This document shows positions 1-8,457 of a stretch of DNA of 64,000 nucleotides, in pieces. The translations under genes and the position numbers were made by a program. The notes under the pieces were generated by a model that was not told where the DNA came from, ran no database searches, and saw only the letters and a program-made list of their open reading frames with translations. How positions within the stretch are numbered: the stretch's first letter is position 1; every line of letters begins with the position of its first letter. Source of the stretch: Bacteroidales bacterium (GTDB lineage Bacteria; Bacteroidota; Bacteroidia; Bacteroidales; F082); NCBI GenBank assembly GCA_016936505.1, contig JAFGXS010000002.1, forward strand, positions 1-64,000. The letters run 5' to 3'.

Positions 1-300
1 AGCGAAGCGAGGAAAAATCTCCTTTTGTGAATTATAAACAGTTAACCAATAAAAAACACGTCATTGCGATGAATCCAGGCGGGTTGGCGCGTTAGCATGA
101 AGAAGCAATCTGTATTGATATCCGGGCATTTTCCAATATGAGATTGCTTCGCGCTTCACGCGATACTTCCCACTTAGCTCGCAATAGGGACGACTTTTGA
201 GGAAGCCAACCTTTATTGCGCAAGTCTTAGCGTTAGGTTGTGGGGTGTTGACTTGTGCAGATAAGTAACTGTCCAAGTCTGCCCCCTTTTATCTGCCTAA
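1..300. repeat. Intergenic repeat region with inverted repeat
   Basis: No believable gene lies here. The DNA contains words typical of dispersed intergenic repeats (GCGAAGCGAGG at 3-13, CATTGCGATG at 62-71, and GATTGCTTCGCGCTTCACGC starting at 142). A perfect 10-bp inverted repeat, GAAGCAATCT (102-111) and AGATTGCTTC (141-150), encloses 29 bases and would form a hairpin. The 71-codon frame on the minus strand across 61-276 is mostly antisense repeat and I do not call it. Whether the element occurs elsewhere in the genome cannot be seen from this window. Confidence 0.5.
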
Positions 301-494
301 AGACTTGAATCGGAACAGGGGAACATTGCCAAGTGCTAACAGCCAAATGCAAACTGCCGGCTTGTGAAAATCTTTTGATTGAAGAACGAACTACTAAATG
401 GCGACATTATCTGCCTGTGACATAAATACTGGCTTTACAAAAATGACAAATCATACTCCTCAATTGTATAATTCATCATTATAAATTAAAACTT

Positions 495-582
495 CATGCT
501 CATGTTTTGATAAAACCATAGCTGTCATTTTTAATTTTCATAGCTGTTATTTTCCAAAACCACAGGTATTATTTTTAAATTT
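495..582 (+). promoter_or_regulatory. 22-bp periodic repeat array upstream of HU-mod operon
   Basis: Four consecutive 22-base units start at 495, 517, 539 and 561. Units two and three are closest (CATAGCTGTCATTTTT and CATAGCTGTTATTTTC), unit four is CACAGGTATTATTTTT and unit one is more diverged. The period is exactly 22 bases, about two helical turns, so any bound proteins would sit on one face of the DNA. The last unit runs into the -7 element at 576-583, so the array occupies the -33 region. I infer an operator or activator array; no known regulator site is recognised. Confidence 0.5.
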
Positions 583-583
583 G
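576..583 (+). promoter_or_regulatory. Bacteroidota -7 promoter element for HU-mod operon
   Basis: TAAATTTG matches the Bacteroidota -7 consensus TAnnTTTG exactly. No TTG is found at the usual -33 distance; that position is instead occupied by the 22-bp repeats, which fits a promoter that needs an activator. The leader to the ATG at 634 would be about 45 bases. Confidence 0.5.
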
Positions 584-633
584 ATGCTGATAAAACAATC
601 ATTGTATCAATAAAGACAACAAATTTTCTGCTT

Positions 634-1020
634 ATGATTAAAATAGTTCCTGTCTATCATGCAGAGCCTGGTGTAAAAGGCGGTGGTAAATACAAATATT
701 ACGGAAGAATAACCCGAAGAAAACAGGTTGATTTCAGGCACATTGCCGAAACATTGTCTCAAAGAAGCACATTAAGTACTGCCGATATGGCAGCAGCTAT
801 AGAAGGCTTTAAACTAATCATTACCGAAGAACTATTGAATGGCCACAACGTAAAACTCGACGGTTTGGGAATCTTCAGTCTGAGTGTCAAAACCGATGGT
901 GTGGATGAACCGGCAAAACTCAACAAACAGGCCATCAAAGAAATCAAAGTGCACTTCCTTCCCGATCCGGAGCTCAAAAAAAGATTGAAATCAGCCAAAT
1001 TTAATTTCATCCATGAATAA
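634..1020 (+). CDS. HU-like DNA-binding protein (Bacteroidota HU family)
   Basis: A 128-residue basic protein of the HU-like family common in Bacteroidota. These are longer than classical HU (about 90 residues) and bind or bend DNA. The N-terminal 30 residues are rich in K, R, G and Y, and the body has the HU helix region followed by the arm segment LDGLGIFSL (around residues 77-85), like the G-x-G-x-F turn of HU. The C-terminus is lysine-rich. The gene overlaps modA by 8 bases, so it is the first gene of the molybdate operon, which is unusual. It may be a local architectural regulator of that operon, but it could equally be a generic nucleoid protein. Family call is sure; role is inference. 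Confidence 0.85.
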   Translation: MIKIVPVYHAEPGVKGGGKYKYYGRITRRKQVDFRHIAETLSQRSTLSTADMAAAIEGFKLIITEELLNGHNVKLDGLGIFSLSVKTDGVDEPAKLNKQAIKEIKVHFLPDPELKKRLKSAKFNFIHE

Positions 1021-1786
1021 ATCAAGCAACCAAAAATTAGGCTGGTCTTTTATCCTGATTCTTTTCTTGGTTGGAACCGGTTGTCATCAGTATGATAAAG
1101 AAACACTAACCGTGGCAACAGCAGCCAATATGCAATTTGCCATGAAAGAAATGCTTCAAAATTTTACGAAAACAACCGGCATTGAATGCAACATGATTAT
1201 CAGTTCTTCCGGAAAGCTAACAGCACAAATTACAGAAGGAGCTCCCTTCGATATTTTCGTTTCAGCAGACATGAAATATCCTGATAAACTATTTGCTGAA
1301 GGCCTTGGTATAGAAAAGCCACAAGTTTATGCTTACGGTAAATTAGTATTGTGGAGCGCAACAAACAGAAACAATTTATCGTTGGAAACACTGTCGCAAA
1401 ACGATATTTACCACGTCGCAATGGCCAACCCCAAAACAGCTCCTTATGGTGTAGCTGCCGAAGAAACGTTGAAAAAAACAGGACTTTGGGAAAAAATGAA
1501 TGATAAACTGGTGTTTGGAGAAAGTATAGCACAAACCAATCAATTTATTGTTTCAGGATCAGCAGAATTGGGTTTTACAGCAGAATCAGTAGTAAAGTCT
1601 CCCGAAATGAAAAACAAAGGAACCTGGATCGCTGTTGATACAAATTTGTATCAACCCATTGCGCAAGGTATTCTTTTGCTGAAGACTAACCGTTCCAAAC
1701 AAAAAGAGGCCCGGCAGTTTCAGCACTTTCTTTTTTCTCATGAAGGTCGGGGTGTGTTGAAAAAATACGGATATTCGGTTCCTTAA
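1013..1786 (+). CDS. modA: Molybdate ABC transporter substrate-binding lipoprotein ModA
   Basis: A 257-residue periplasmic oxyanion-binding protein. A hydrophobic signal (residues 11-22) ends at Cys24 in GTGC, a lipobox-like site, so it is probably a membrane-anchored lipoprotein. The mature part starts with LTVATAANMQFAMKEM and continues with SSSGKLTAQI and GAPFDIFVSAD, which are the Ser-containing oxyanion-binding loops of ModA/WtpA proteins. It captures molybdate or tungstate and delivers it to ModB (2187-2858) powered by ModC (2855-3730). The start lies 8 bases inside the HU-like gene, so translation is coupled. Tungstate specificity cannot be excluded from sequence. Confidence 0.93.
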   Translation: MNKSSNQKLGWSFILILFLVGTGCHQYDKETLTVATAANMQFAMKEMLQNFTKTTGIECNMIISSSGKLTAQITEGAPFDIFVSADMKYPDKLFAEGLGIEKPQVYAYGKLVLWSATNRNNLSLETLSQNDIYHVAMANPKTAPYGVAAEETLKKTGLWEKMNDKLVFGESIAQTNQFIVSGSAELGFTAESVVKSPEMKNKGTWIAVDTNLYQPIAQGILLLKTNRSKQKEARQFQHFLFSHEGRGVLKKYGYSVP

Positions 1787-1788
1787 TT

Positions 1789-2187
1789 ATGAACAGCTTA
1801 AAAGGAATCATAACAAATATTACAGTAAACGGCAGTTTGTCGCTGGTACATTTGGACGTGTCGGGAGCTGTTTTTTCAGTCATTGTTATAGATACACCCA
1901 AAACAGCATCCTATCTCTCAACCGGGAATCAGGTATCGGTTATTTTCAAAGAAACCGAAGTGGTCATCGGCACAGGCAAAGAATTTAACGTCAGTTTACA
2001 AAACAGGCTGGAAGGAAAGATTTCTGAAATCCAATCAGGTGAACTTTTGTCAAAAATAATTCTGGACACAAATGCCGGAAAAATTGTTTCCGTGATAACC
2101 ACACGGGCGGTGAAGAATTTAGGATTAAAAAGGGGAACAGAGGCTGTGGCTTTAATTAAAACCAACGAAATAATGTTAACCGCATAA
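1789..2187 (+). CDS. Molybdopterin-binding di-Mop (double TOBE domain) protein
   Basis: 132 residues made of two successive Mop/TOBE domains, roughly residues 1-63 (LKGIITNITVNGSLSLVHLD) and 70-132 (LEGKISEIQSGELLSKIIL). Mop domains bind molybdate or tungstate oxyanions at oligomer interfaces and serve as storage or buffering proteins in the cytoplasm. It starts two bases after modA and its last base is the first base of modB, so it belongs to the transporter operon. No DNA-binding domain is fused, so it is not a ModE regulator by itself. ModC carries a further C-terminal TOBE segment. Confidence 0.85.
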   Translation: MNSLKGIITNITVNGSLSLVHLDVSGAVFSVIVIDTPKTASYLSTGNQVSVIFKETEVVIGTGKEFNVSLQNRLEGKISEIQSGELLSKIILDTNAGKIVSVITTRAVKNLGLKRGTEAVALIKTNEIMLTA

Positions 2188-2858
2188 TGGATTGGAGTCC
2201 GCTCATATTAACCTTCGAACTGGCTGTAATTGTTACCGCTCTATTGCTGATTATTTCTGTGCCCCTGGCGTACTGGCTCAACGAATCAAAATCACGCACC
2301 AAGCCAATAATAGAAACGCTGGTTAGTATGCCATTAGTACTTCCGCCAACCGTTTTGGGCTTTTACTTACTGGTGGTATTCAGTCCGTCAAATTTTCTCG
2401 GGCACTGGCTACAGGAATGGTTCAACATCAAGCTGGTTTTTTCCTTTGGTGGCCTGGTACTGGCCTCGGTCATCTATAGTTTACCTTTTATGGTTCACCC
2501 CATTCAGTCGGGTTTTGCAAAACTTCCTGATTCGTTGAAAGACGCTTCTTATGTGTTGGGTAAATCAAAAGCTCAAACGTTGTTCAGGGTTTTGCTCCCC
2601 AACATTCGCCCGTCATTACTTACCGGAATTGTTTTAGCCTTTGCTCATACAATTGGCGAATTTGGTGTAGTCCTGATGATTGGGGGCAATATTCCTGACA
2701 AAACAAGAGTAGCTTCCATTGCTATTTTCGATGAGGTGGAATCGCTGCATTATTCTGTAGCCAATGCTTACTCTATGGTTTTGTTTGCTATCACTTTTGT
2801 TATTCTGCTCACTGTTTACCTCATCAACGGAGGTTATCTGCAAAAATTCCGCACATGA
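2187..2858 (+). CDS. modB: Molybdate ABC transporter permease ModB
   Basis: A 223-residue inner-membrane permease with about five transmembrane helices. The cytoplasmic EAA-type coupling loop is visible at about residues 120-140 (PDSLKDASYVLGKSKAQTL followed by FRVLLPNIRPSLLTG), and the segment ETLVSMPLVLPPTVLGFYLL is typical of ModB. It forms the channel for molybdate with ModC as ATPase. It overlaps the upstream Mop gene by one base and the downstream modC by four (ATGA), so the four genes are translationally coupled. Confidence 0.93.
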   Translation: MDWSPLILTFELAVIVTALLLIISVPLAYWLNESKSRTKPIIETLVSMPLVLPPTVLGFYLLVVFSPSNFLGHWLQEWFNIKLVFSFGGLVLASVIYSLPFMVHPIQSGFAKLPDSLKDASYVLGKSKAQTLFRVLLPNIRPSLLTGIVLAFAHTIGEFGVVLMIGGNIPDKTRVASIAIFDEVESLHYSVANAYSMVLFAITFVILLTVYLINGGYLQKFRT

Positions 2859-3730
2859 TTGAGTTGTCTGTCCATAAGAAATTAAGAGCCCCTTCCGGAG
2901 AAATGCAGCTATCAGTTGATATAAATTTCCCAAAAAGAAGTTTTGTTTGCATTTACGGGAAATCCGGATCGGGAAAAACGACACTTTTTAAGATTATTTC
3001 CGGAATTATGCAACCTGACCGGGGACAAATTGTTGTCAATGGGAAAACATGGCTCAAAACGGACGATAAGTTTCATTTAAAGCCTCAAAAAAGAAAAGTG
3101 GGATTTGTTTTTCAGGATTACGCTTTGTTTCCCAACATGACAGTTTTGGAAAATCTGGAATATGGACTGGAGAAAGGTCAATCAAAAAGCATTATAGATG
3201 AATTAATCGGACTAATGGAACTGGGTGTTTTGGCAGACAGAAAACCTGATACGATTTCAGGCGGGCAAAAGCAACGCGTAGCTTTGGCCCGTGCGCTGGT
3301 TCAGAAACCGGAAATTCTTTTGTTGGACGAGCCGCTTTCTGCACTGGATCATGAAATGCGCATTAAACTTCAGGAATATATTCTAAAAGTTCATCAGCAG
3401 TACGAACTAACAACTTTACTCATCAGTCACGATGTTTCAGAAATACTGAAAATGGCCGACACACTGTACCACCTTGATGATGGAAAGATAATTCGTCAGG
3501 GAAAACCGGTCGAGGTTTTCACCCGTAAAGAAATCAGTGGAAAATTACAGCTTACCGGTGAGGTAGTAGCTGTGGAACCACAGGATTTTATGTGCCTGAT
3601 TACGGTTCTGATCGGCAACGAGCTGGCAAAGGTTGTCGTGGTCAGAAACGAAAAAGAACTTTTGAAGCCCGGCGATAAAGTACTGATTGCCTCCAAAGCA
3701 TTCAATCCTGTTGTAAAAAAAATAGGATAA
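2855..3730 (+). CDS. modC: Molybdate ABC transporter ATP-binding protein ModC
   Basis: A 291-residue ATPase: Walker A GKSGSGKTT (about 35-43), Q-loop VFQDYALFP, ABC signature ISGGQKQRVALARAL (about 131-145), Walker B ILLLDEPLSALD and switch histidine in ISHDVSE. The C-terminal 65 residues, starting near LTGEVVAVEP, form one TOBE/Mop domain, the expected ModC arrangement and a possible oxyanion sensor that closes the transporter when molybdate is plentiful. It is the last gene of the operon; the next gene (3860) has its own -7 element. Confidence 0.94.
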   Translation: MIELSVHKKLRAPSGEMQLSVDINFPKRSFVCIYGKSGSGKTTLFKIISGIMQPDRGQIVVNGKTWLKTDDKFHLKPQKRKVGFVFQDYALFPNMTVLENLEYGLEKGQSKSIIDELIGLMELGVLADRKPDTISGGQKQRVALARALVQKPEILLLDEPLSALDHEMRIKLQEYILKVHQQYELTTLLISHDVSEILKMADTLYHLDDGKIIRQGKPVEVFTRKEISGKLQLTGEVVAVEPQDFMCLITVLIGNELAKVVVVRNEKELLKPGDKVLIASKAFNPVVKKIG

Positions 3731-3830
3731 CACAGCACGCTTCAAAAACAATCCGAAATATGCTATTGCCTTTCGGTTCAGGCGATAACAAACACTAAAG
3801 CCGGGACTGCCCTATGTCCTTACTTTATTT

Positions 3831-3838
3831 TATATTTG
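3831..3838 (+). promoter_or_regulatory. -7 promoter element for GH3-family gene
   Basis: TATATTTG fits TAnnTTTG exactly, 21 bases before the ATG at 3860. No clear TTG is seen at the -33 position. Confidence 0.5.
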
Positions 3839-3859
3839 CCACACATTTAAATCTCATTT

Positions 3860-5398
3860 ATGCCACTTCTGGGTAGTCTCATAAAAAGCGCTTACACATT
3901 AAGAAACAGACCCGTAGAACTGAAACAAAAAAGGTTGTCGCTTGAAAAGGCTCAGGAAAAACAACTCCTGCGTCTGTTGCGAAAAGCCCAGTTTACGGCT
4001 TTCGGAGAGGAATATAATTTCACGGAAATTCTGAATTCTGACGATGTGATCCGCACTTTTCAGGAAAAAGTACCTGTTCACGATTATTCATCAATGTACA
4101 AAAACTGGTGGTATCGGTTACTAAATGGAGAACCTTATGTAACCTGGCCCGGTAAAGTGGATTATTTTGCTTTAAGTTCAGGAACTTCTGAAGCCTCCAG
4201 TAAATACATTCCTGTAACTGCCGATATGCTGCGCGGCATCAAGCGTGCCAGCATCAGACAGATCGTGCGTATGGTACGCTACGATTTTCCTATGGATTTC
4301 TATGAAAAGGGGATGCTCATGATTGGCGGAAGCACCCATTTGCAATTCAATGGAACCTATTACGAAGGAGACCTTTCCGGAATTACTGCAGCCGGTATTC
4401 CTTTCTGGTTTCAACATTTCTACAAACCGGGAAAGAAAATTTCGCGCACCTCAGACTGGAATACCAAACTGGAAGAAATTGTCCGCAAAGCTCCTGAATG
4501 GGATATTGGTGTTATTGTAGGAGTTCCGGCCTGGGTTCAGATTTTACTGGAAAAAATCATTGAAACCTACAACCTCAACAACATCCACGATTTATGGCCA
4601 AACCTCGGTGCTTATGTGCACAGCGGGGTAGCCATTCAGCCTTATTTGAAAAACTTTGAACAATTGCTTGGAAAAGAAATTGTTTTCAATGAATCTTATC
4701 TGGCCTCTGAAGGTTATATTGCCTTTCAAAACAGGAATAACCAGGTGGGTATGGATATGATCGTAGACAATGGTATTTTCTTTGAATTTGTTCCTTTTAA
4801 CGACGATAATTTCGACAACGAGGGTAATTTGACAGAAAACCCACAGGTGTTCTCACTTGCCGATGCAGAAGAAAACGTAAATTATGCCCTGCTGCTTTCT
4901 ACCAATGCCGGAGCCTGGCGCTATCTGATCGGAGACACGGTAAAGATTATCGACAAAAAACATGCTGAAATTGTTATTACCGGGCGCACCAAACATTTTC
5001 TGAGCATTTGCGGCGAACACCTTTCACAGGAAAACATGAACCGCGCTATTGAACTGTTACAAAACGATCTGGGCGTTCGTATCAACGAATTTACCGTATA
5101 TGCCTACCGCTACAAAGGACGTTTTGCCCATATGTGGTATTTGGGAACCGATGATGAGTTGAATCAGGATGAGGCTGCACAGATCATTGACAATCACCTG
5201 AAAGACCTGAATGATGATTACCGTGTAGAACGCATGGAAGCTGTTGCCCATGTTTTTGCCAAAGTAGTTTCTCCCAAGACTTTCCTGAACTACATGGAAA
5301 TGAAAGGAAAAACAGGAAGCGCCAATAAATTCCCGAGAGTGCTGAAAAACGAACGCATCGACGAGTGGGAAAACTTCCTGAAAAAACAAAATTTATAA
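3860..5398 (+). CDS. GH3-family acyl-adenylating enzyme
   Basis: A 512-residue protein of the GH3 family (first known from plant auxin-responsive genes), members of the ANL adenylating superfamily that activate a carboxylic acid with ATP and usually join it to an amine. The N-terminal segment with RNRPVELKQKRL, the ATP-binding loop ALSSGTSEASSKYIPVT (about residues 107-123), the motif FNESYLASEG and the hinge TGRTKHFLSICGEHLS (about 373-388) are the expected landmarks. Length is normal for bacterial GH3 proteins. Bacterial members are common in Bacteroidota but their substrate is generally not known; the neighbours (LysE-type exporter, cysD) do not settle it. An acyl-amino acid product exported by the neighbouring LysE protein is only a thought. 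Confidence 0.85.
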   Translation: MPLLGSLIKSAYTLRNRPVELKQKRLSLEKAQEKQLLRLLRKAQFTAFGEEYNFTEILNSDDVIRTFQEKVPVHDYSSMYKNWWYRLLNGEPYVTWPGKVDYFALSSGTSEASSKYIPVTADMLRGIKRASIRQIVRMVRYDFPMDFYEKGMLMIGGSTHLQFNGTYYEGDLSGITAAGIPFWFQHFYKPGKKISRTSDWNTKLEEIVRKAPEWDIGVIVGVPAWVQILLEKIIETYNLNNIHDLWPNLGAYVHSGVAIQPYLKNFEQLLGKEIVFNESYLASEGYIAFQNRNNQVGMDMIVDNGIFFEFVPFNDDNFDNEGNLTENPQVFSLADAEENVNYALLLSTNAGAWRYLIGDTVKIIDKKHAEIVITGRTKHFLSICGEHLSQENMNRAIELLQNDLGVRINEFTVYAYRYKGRFAHMWYLGTDDELNQDEAAQIIDNHLKDLNDDYRVERMEAVAHVFAKVVSPKTFLNYMEMKGKTGSANKFPRVLKNERIDEWENFLKKQNL

Positions 5399-5414
5399 TC
5401 ACCAAAAAAAGATA

Positions 5415-6059
5415 ATGAATTCGTTAATTGAGGGACTGATACTGGGTTTGACTTTGGCTGTATTTTTTGGGTTTGGACCCGCTTTTTTTGCACTCATTCA
5501 AACGGGTTTACACCGTGGTTTTAAAAAGGGCTTCTTTCTTGCGCTGGGCGTATTTTTTAATGATCTTACCGTTGTTACCCTTTCCATTTTGGGAGCACAC
5601 GCCATCATGAACAACATGCACAAACATCAAATATTGGGGGTGTTGGGCGGGGTGATTTTAATCATTTTCGGTATTGCCAGCTTTCGACATAAAATTCAGG
5701 TTACAGGCAGCGAAGACAACGACCAGATCAACATTAACGAACCTCATGCCCTTATGTTTCTGCTGAAAGGTTTTTTGCTGAATATCGCCAACCCCTTTGT
5801 CTGGCTATTCTGGCCGACAGTGGTTTTGGGTGTTGCAGCTCCTTTTATGGCCGATACACGAAATATGATAGTATTTTTCTCGGCCACCTTATTTGTTGTT
5901 TTCCTTTCCGACCTGACCAAAGTATTTCTGGCCTCACGAATTAAACATTATATTACCGAGCGCTTTTTAATCCTTGTTAACCGCATTGCGGGTATCGGCC
6001 TGATTATATTTGGTGTTGCCCTTATTATAAGAACCTTATTGCAACAGGGAATTTTTTAG
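5415..6059 (+). CDS. LysE family exporter
   Basis: A 214-residue membrane protein of the LysE/RhtB translocator family, which exports amino acids or related small metabolites. The opening [23 protein letters not shown] (a stretch split here as [13 protein letters not shown] and [10 protein letters not shown]) is the conserved first helix and loop, followed by four or five further hydrophobic helices, including [16 protein letters not shown]. It begins 16 bases after the GH3 gene on the same strand, so the two are likely cotranscribed. The substrate cannot be deduced. Confidence 0.85.
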   Translation: MNSLIEGLILGLTLAVFFGFGPAFFALIQTGLHRGFKKGFFLALGVFFNDLTVVTLSILGAHAIMNNMHKHQILGVLGGVILIIFGIASFRHKIQVTGSEDNDQININEPHALMFLLKGFLLNIANPFVWLFWPTVVLGVAAPFMADTRNMIVFFSATLFVVFLSDLTKVFLASRIKHYITERFLILVNRIAGIGLIIFGVALIIRTLLQQGIF

Positions 6060-6079
6060 CTCTTTCTTTACGTAAATTG

Positions 6080-6087
6080 TATTTTTG
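6080..6087 (+). promoter_or_regulatory. -7 promoter element deciding the cysD start
   Basis: TATTTTTG matches TAnnTTTG exactly. Transcription would begin near 6094, downstream of the TTG at 6077 that opens the reading frame. The ATG at 6107 is therefore the start to use. Confidence 0.55.
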
Positions 6088-6106
6088 CCTCTTCGAAAAC
6101 AAAATT

Positions 6107-7015
6107 ATGCATACTTACTCCATAAACAACCTCAGAGAACTGGAAGCAGAAGCTATTCACATCATACGTGAAGTTGCGGCTGAGTTTGAAAATCCGGTCA
6201 TGCTTTATTCTATCGGAAAAGACTCTTCTGTCATGGTGCGACTGGCTGAAAAAGCCTTTTTCCCCGGCAAAGTTCCTTTTCCGTTGATGCACATCGACAG
6301 CAAATGGAAGTTCAGGGAAATGATTGAGTTCCGCGATCAGTATGCCAAAGAAAACAATTGGGATTTAATTGTGCATTCCAATATGGAAGGCTTTGAAGCC
6401 GGTATTGGTCCTTTTACTCACGGTTCCAAAGTGCATACCGACATCATGAAAACTCAGGCTTTGTTGCAGGGATTGGATAAATATAAGTTTGATGCCGCTT
6501 TTGGCGGAGCCCGCAGAGATGAAGAAAAGAGCCGCGCCAAAGAACGCATCTTCTCTTTCCGCGACCGTTATCATCAATGGGATCCGAAAAACCAGCGTCC
6601 TGAATTATGGGACATCTACAACACCCGGGTTCATAAAGGAGAAAGTATTCGGGTATTCCCTATCAGCAACTGGACCGAACTGGACATCTGGCAATACATT
6701 CGTTTAGAAAATATCCCGATTGTTCCGCTTTATTATGCTAAGGAACGTCCCGTTGTTAATGTGGACGGCAATCTGATTATGGTTGATGACGAACGCATGC
6801 CTAATGAACTGCGGGATAAAGCTGAAATGAAAATGGTACGGTTCCGAACCCTGGGCTGTTATCCGCTTACCGGAGCCGTAGAATCGGAAGCCGACACTAT
6901 TGAAAAGATTGTGGAAGAAATGATGACCGCAACCAAAAGTGAACGCACTACCCGTGTTATTGACTTCGATCAGGACGGTAGCATGGAACAGAAAAAAAGA
7001 GAAGGCTATTTTTAA
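6107..7015 (+). CDS. cysD: Sulfate adenylyltransferase subunit 2 (CysD)
   Basis: A 302-residue ATP sulfurylase small subunit, which forms adenylyl sulfate from sulfate and ATP. Hallmarks: PP-loop [17 protein letters not shown] (about residues 36-52), [28 protein letters not shown] and the terminal [12 protein letters not shown], so the protein is complete. The start at 6107 is preferred over an upstream TTG because a -7 element lies at 6080-6087. CysD normally works with the GTPase CysN, whose gene nearly always follows; here the next gene is a convergent alcohol dehydrogenase and no cysN is in the window. CysN must be elsewhere or missing. Confidence 0.95.
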   Translation: MHTYSINNLRELEAEAIHIIREVAAEFENPVMLYSIGKDSSVMVRLAEKAFFPGKVPFPLMHIDSKWKFREMIEFRDQYAKENNWDLIVHSNMEGFEAGIGPFTHGSKVHTDIMKTQALLQGLDKYKFDAAFGGARRDEEKSRAKERIFSFRDRYHQWDPKNQRPELWDIYNTRVHKGESIRVFPISNWTELDIWQYIRLENIPIVPLYYAKERPVVNVDGNLIMVDDERMPNELRDKAEMKMVRFRTLGCYPLTGAVESEADTIEKIVEEMMTATKSERTTRVIDFDQDGSMEQKKREGYF

Positions 7016-7028
7016 CCATTTGATTTTA

Positions 7029-7101
7029 GAACAAGGAACACCGATTTAAGATTTAAGAACAAAACCTTACTTCGTAAATCAGCATTCGTTATTCCTTGTT
7101 C
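7029..7101. repeat. Imperfect palindromic intergenic element
   Basis: The 73-base space between the convergent cysD and alcohol dehydrogenase genes begins with GAACAAGGAA (7029-7038) and ends with TTCCTTGTTC (7092-7101), a perfect 10-bp inverted repeat. The inner part also contains short mirrored words (TTTAAGATTTAAG, AAATCAGCATTCG). It looks like a mobile palindromic repeat unit of the kind scattered in Bacteroidota intergenic DNA, and may also act as a bidirectional terminator. Confidence 0.5.
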
Positions 7102-7108
7102 AATATTC

Positions 7109-8251
7109 CTAATACATCAGTTCCACCAGCTTTTCATGGTCGGTATTAGATAATTTATGGTTCATACCCGAAACCTGATTTCTGTTCCACTGGTTCAGCA
7201 CCTCTGATTTATTTGTTTCTTTTCCGCCTTTGGAAATCCTTACAGGCGACTGAATTTTTTCAAAAAAGGCTTCCAGTTGATTAATAGCATCGTCCACATC
7301 GTTGGTGTTAAACAACAGCTGTCCCATCTTTTGAATTCTGTTCGGAATACGATCTTTGTGTAAACGCAACCATGCAGGATAAGCCATACTTAAGGTTGCG
7401 CCGTGTGCCAGATCATAAAGCAATGACAATTCGTGTCCCAATCCATGTACGCCCCAATCACCACTTACTTTTCCGTAATTAGTTAAACCATTCAACGCTA
7501 ATGTGGCATCAAGCATAATATTGGCACGCAATTCCACATTACTCAAATCATTCATCAGTTTCGGTCCCCATTCCATAGCATCTTTAATAATATCGGTAGT
7601 AATTCTGTCAACAACAGAAGGTTCTCCGGCACCATAAAAGGCTTCAAGTGAATGGGCAATCAGATCCACAATACCGTAGGCTGTATAATCGGCCGGAACA
7701 GAAACCGTAAATGCCGGATCAAGGAACGAATCTTTAGGAAAATTCAAGGGGTGGACAAAACCGCTTTTATGACCGGTTTCGTGGTTCTGAACCACGGCAG
7801 CACCGTTCATCTCGGTTCCTGTAGCTGCCAATGTTAATACAGCAACCAAAGGAATGGTTTTTTCCGGTTTTGCGCTCCAGGTCATAAATTCCCAGGGGTC
7901 AACATCACCGGCAATACCCAGGCCTATAATTTTGGACGAGTCCACAACGCTACCGCCACCCAAAGCCACAATCACATCAACATTTTTTTCCTTACCCAAA
8001 GCCGTAGCTAGTCTTACATCTTCAATAATCGGGTTGGGTTTAATCCCTGAATACTCAAAAATCTCCAGTCCGGCCTGTTGAAGCTGATTGACTACTTTAT
8101 CGTAATATCCGTATTTTTTTACCGAGCCTTTTCCGTAAACCAACAACACCTTCTTACCATATTGTTTTACAACGGAACCTAATGTATCAACTACGTTTTC
8201 ACCAAAATGAAGACGGGTAGGATTGTATGCTACAAAATTTTGTACTGACAT
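7109..8251 (-). CDS. Iron-containing alcohol dehydrogenase (YqhD/BdhA-like)
   Basis: A 380-residue type III alcohol dehydrogenase that reduces aldehydes with NAD(P)H. The Rossmann part has VALGGGSVVDSSKIIG (around residues 94-109); the metal-binding half shows YGIVDLIAHSLEAF (Asp and first His), VHGLGHELS and LAHGATLSMAYPAW, the Asp-His-His-His set for Fe(II) or another divalent metal. The closest described relatives by these motifs are YqhD and the butanol dehydrogenase BdhA. It is transcribed alone on the minus strand. The physiological aldehyde is not known; detoxification or fermentation are both possible. Confidence 0.9.
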   Translation of the reverse strand: MSVQNFVAYNPTRLHFGENVVDTLGSVVKQYGKKVLLVYGKGSVKKYGYYDKVVNQLQQAGLEIFEYSGIKPNPIIEDVRLATALGKEKNVDVIVALGGGSVVDSSKIIGLGIAGDVDPWEFMTWSAKPEKTIPLVAVLTLAATGTEMNGAAVVQNHETGHKSGFVHPLNFPKDSFLDPAFTVSVPADYTAYGIVDLIAHSLEAFYGAGEPSVVDRITTDIIKDAMEWGPKLMNDLSNVELRANIMLDATLALNGLTNYGKVSGDWGVHGLGHELSLLYDLAHGATLSMAYPAWLRLHKDRIPNRIQKMGQLLFNTNDVDDAINQLEAFFEKIQSPVRISKGGKETNKSEVLNQWNRNQVSGMNHKLSNTDHEKLVELMY

Positions 8252-8457
8252 GATATTTAATTTTATAATGATTTCTTGATTACTCTACAAAATTACAGTT
8301 TTAGCACTTTCCAAAAATTAAAATTTCCTTAAAGCTATGCTTATGAAGGTGGGAAAAAACAAACTTTTTCTGGTTCCAGCGTAAAAAGAGTAAATTTATT
8401 CCATAAAAAATAGACTATCTTTACATTGTAAATTCAAAAATAAATGGATCAAAATGC

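Noticed and set aside
61-276. 71-codon open frame on the minus strand
   Set aside because: It lies within repeat-like intergenic DNA with inverted arms at 102-111 and 141-150, has no recognisable domain and no promoter.
1013-3730. Molybdenum-cofactor riboswitch in front of modA
   Set aside because: The leader (584-633) is too short, and the modA start is inside the HU-like gene, leaving no room for a structured element.
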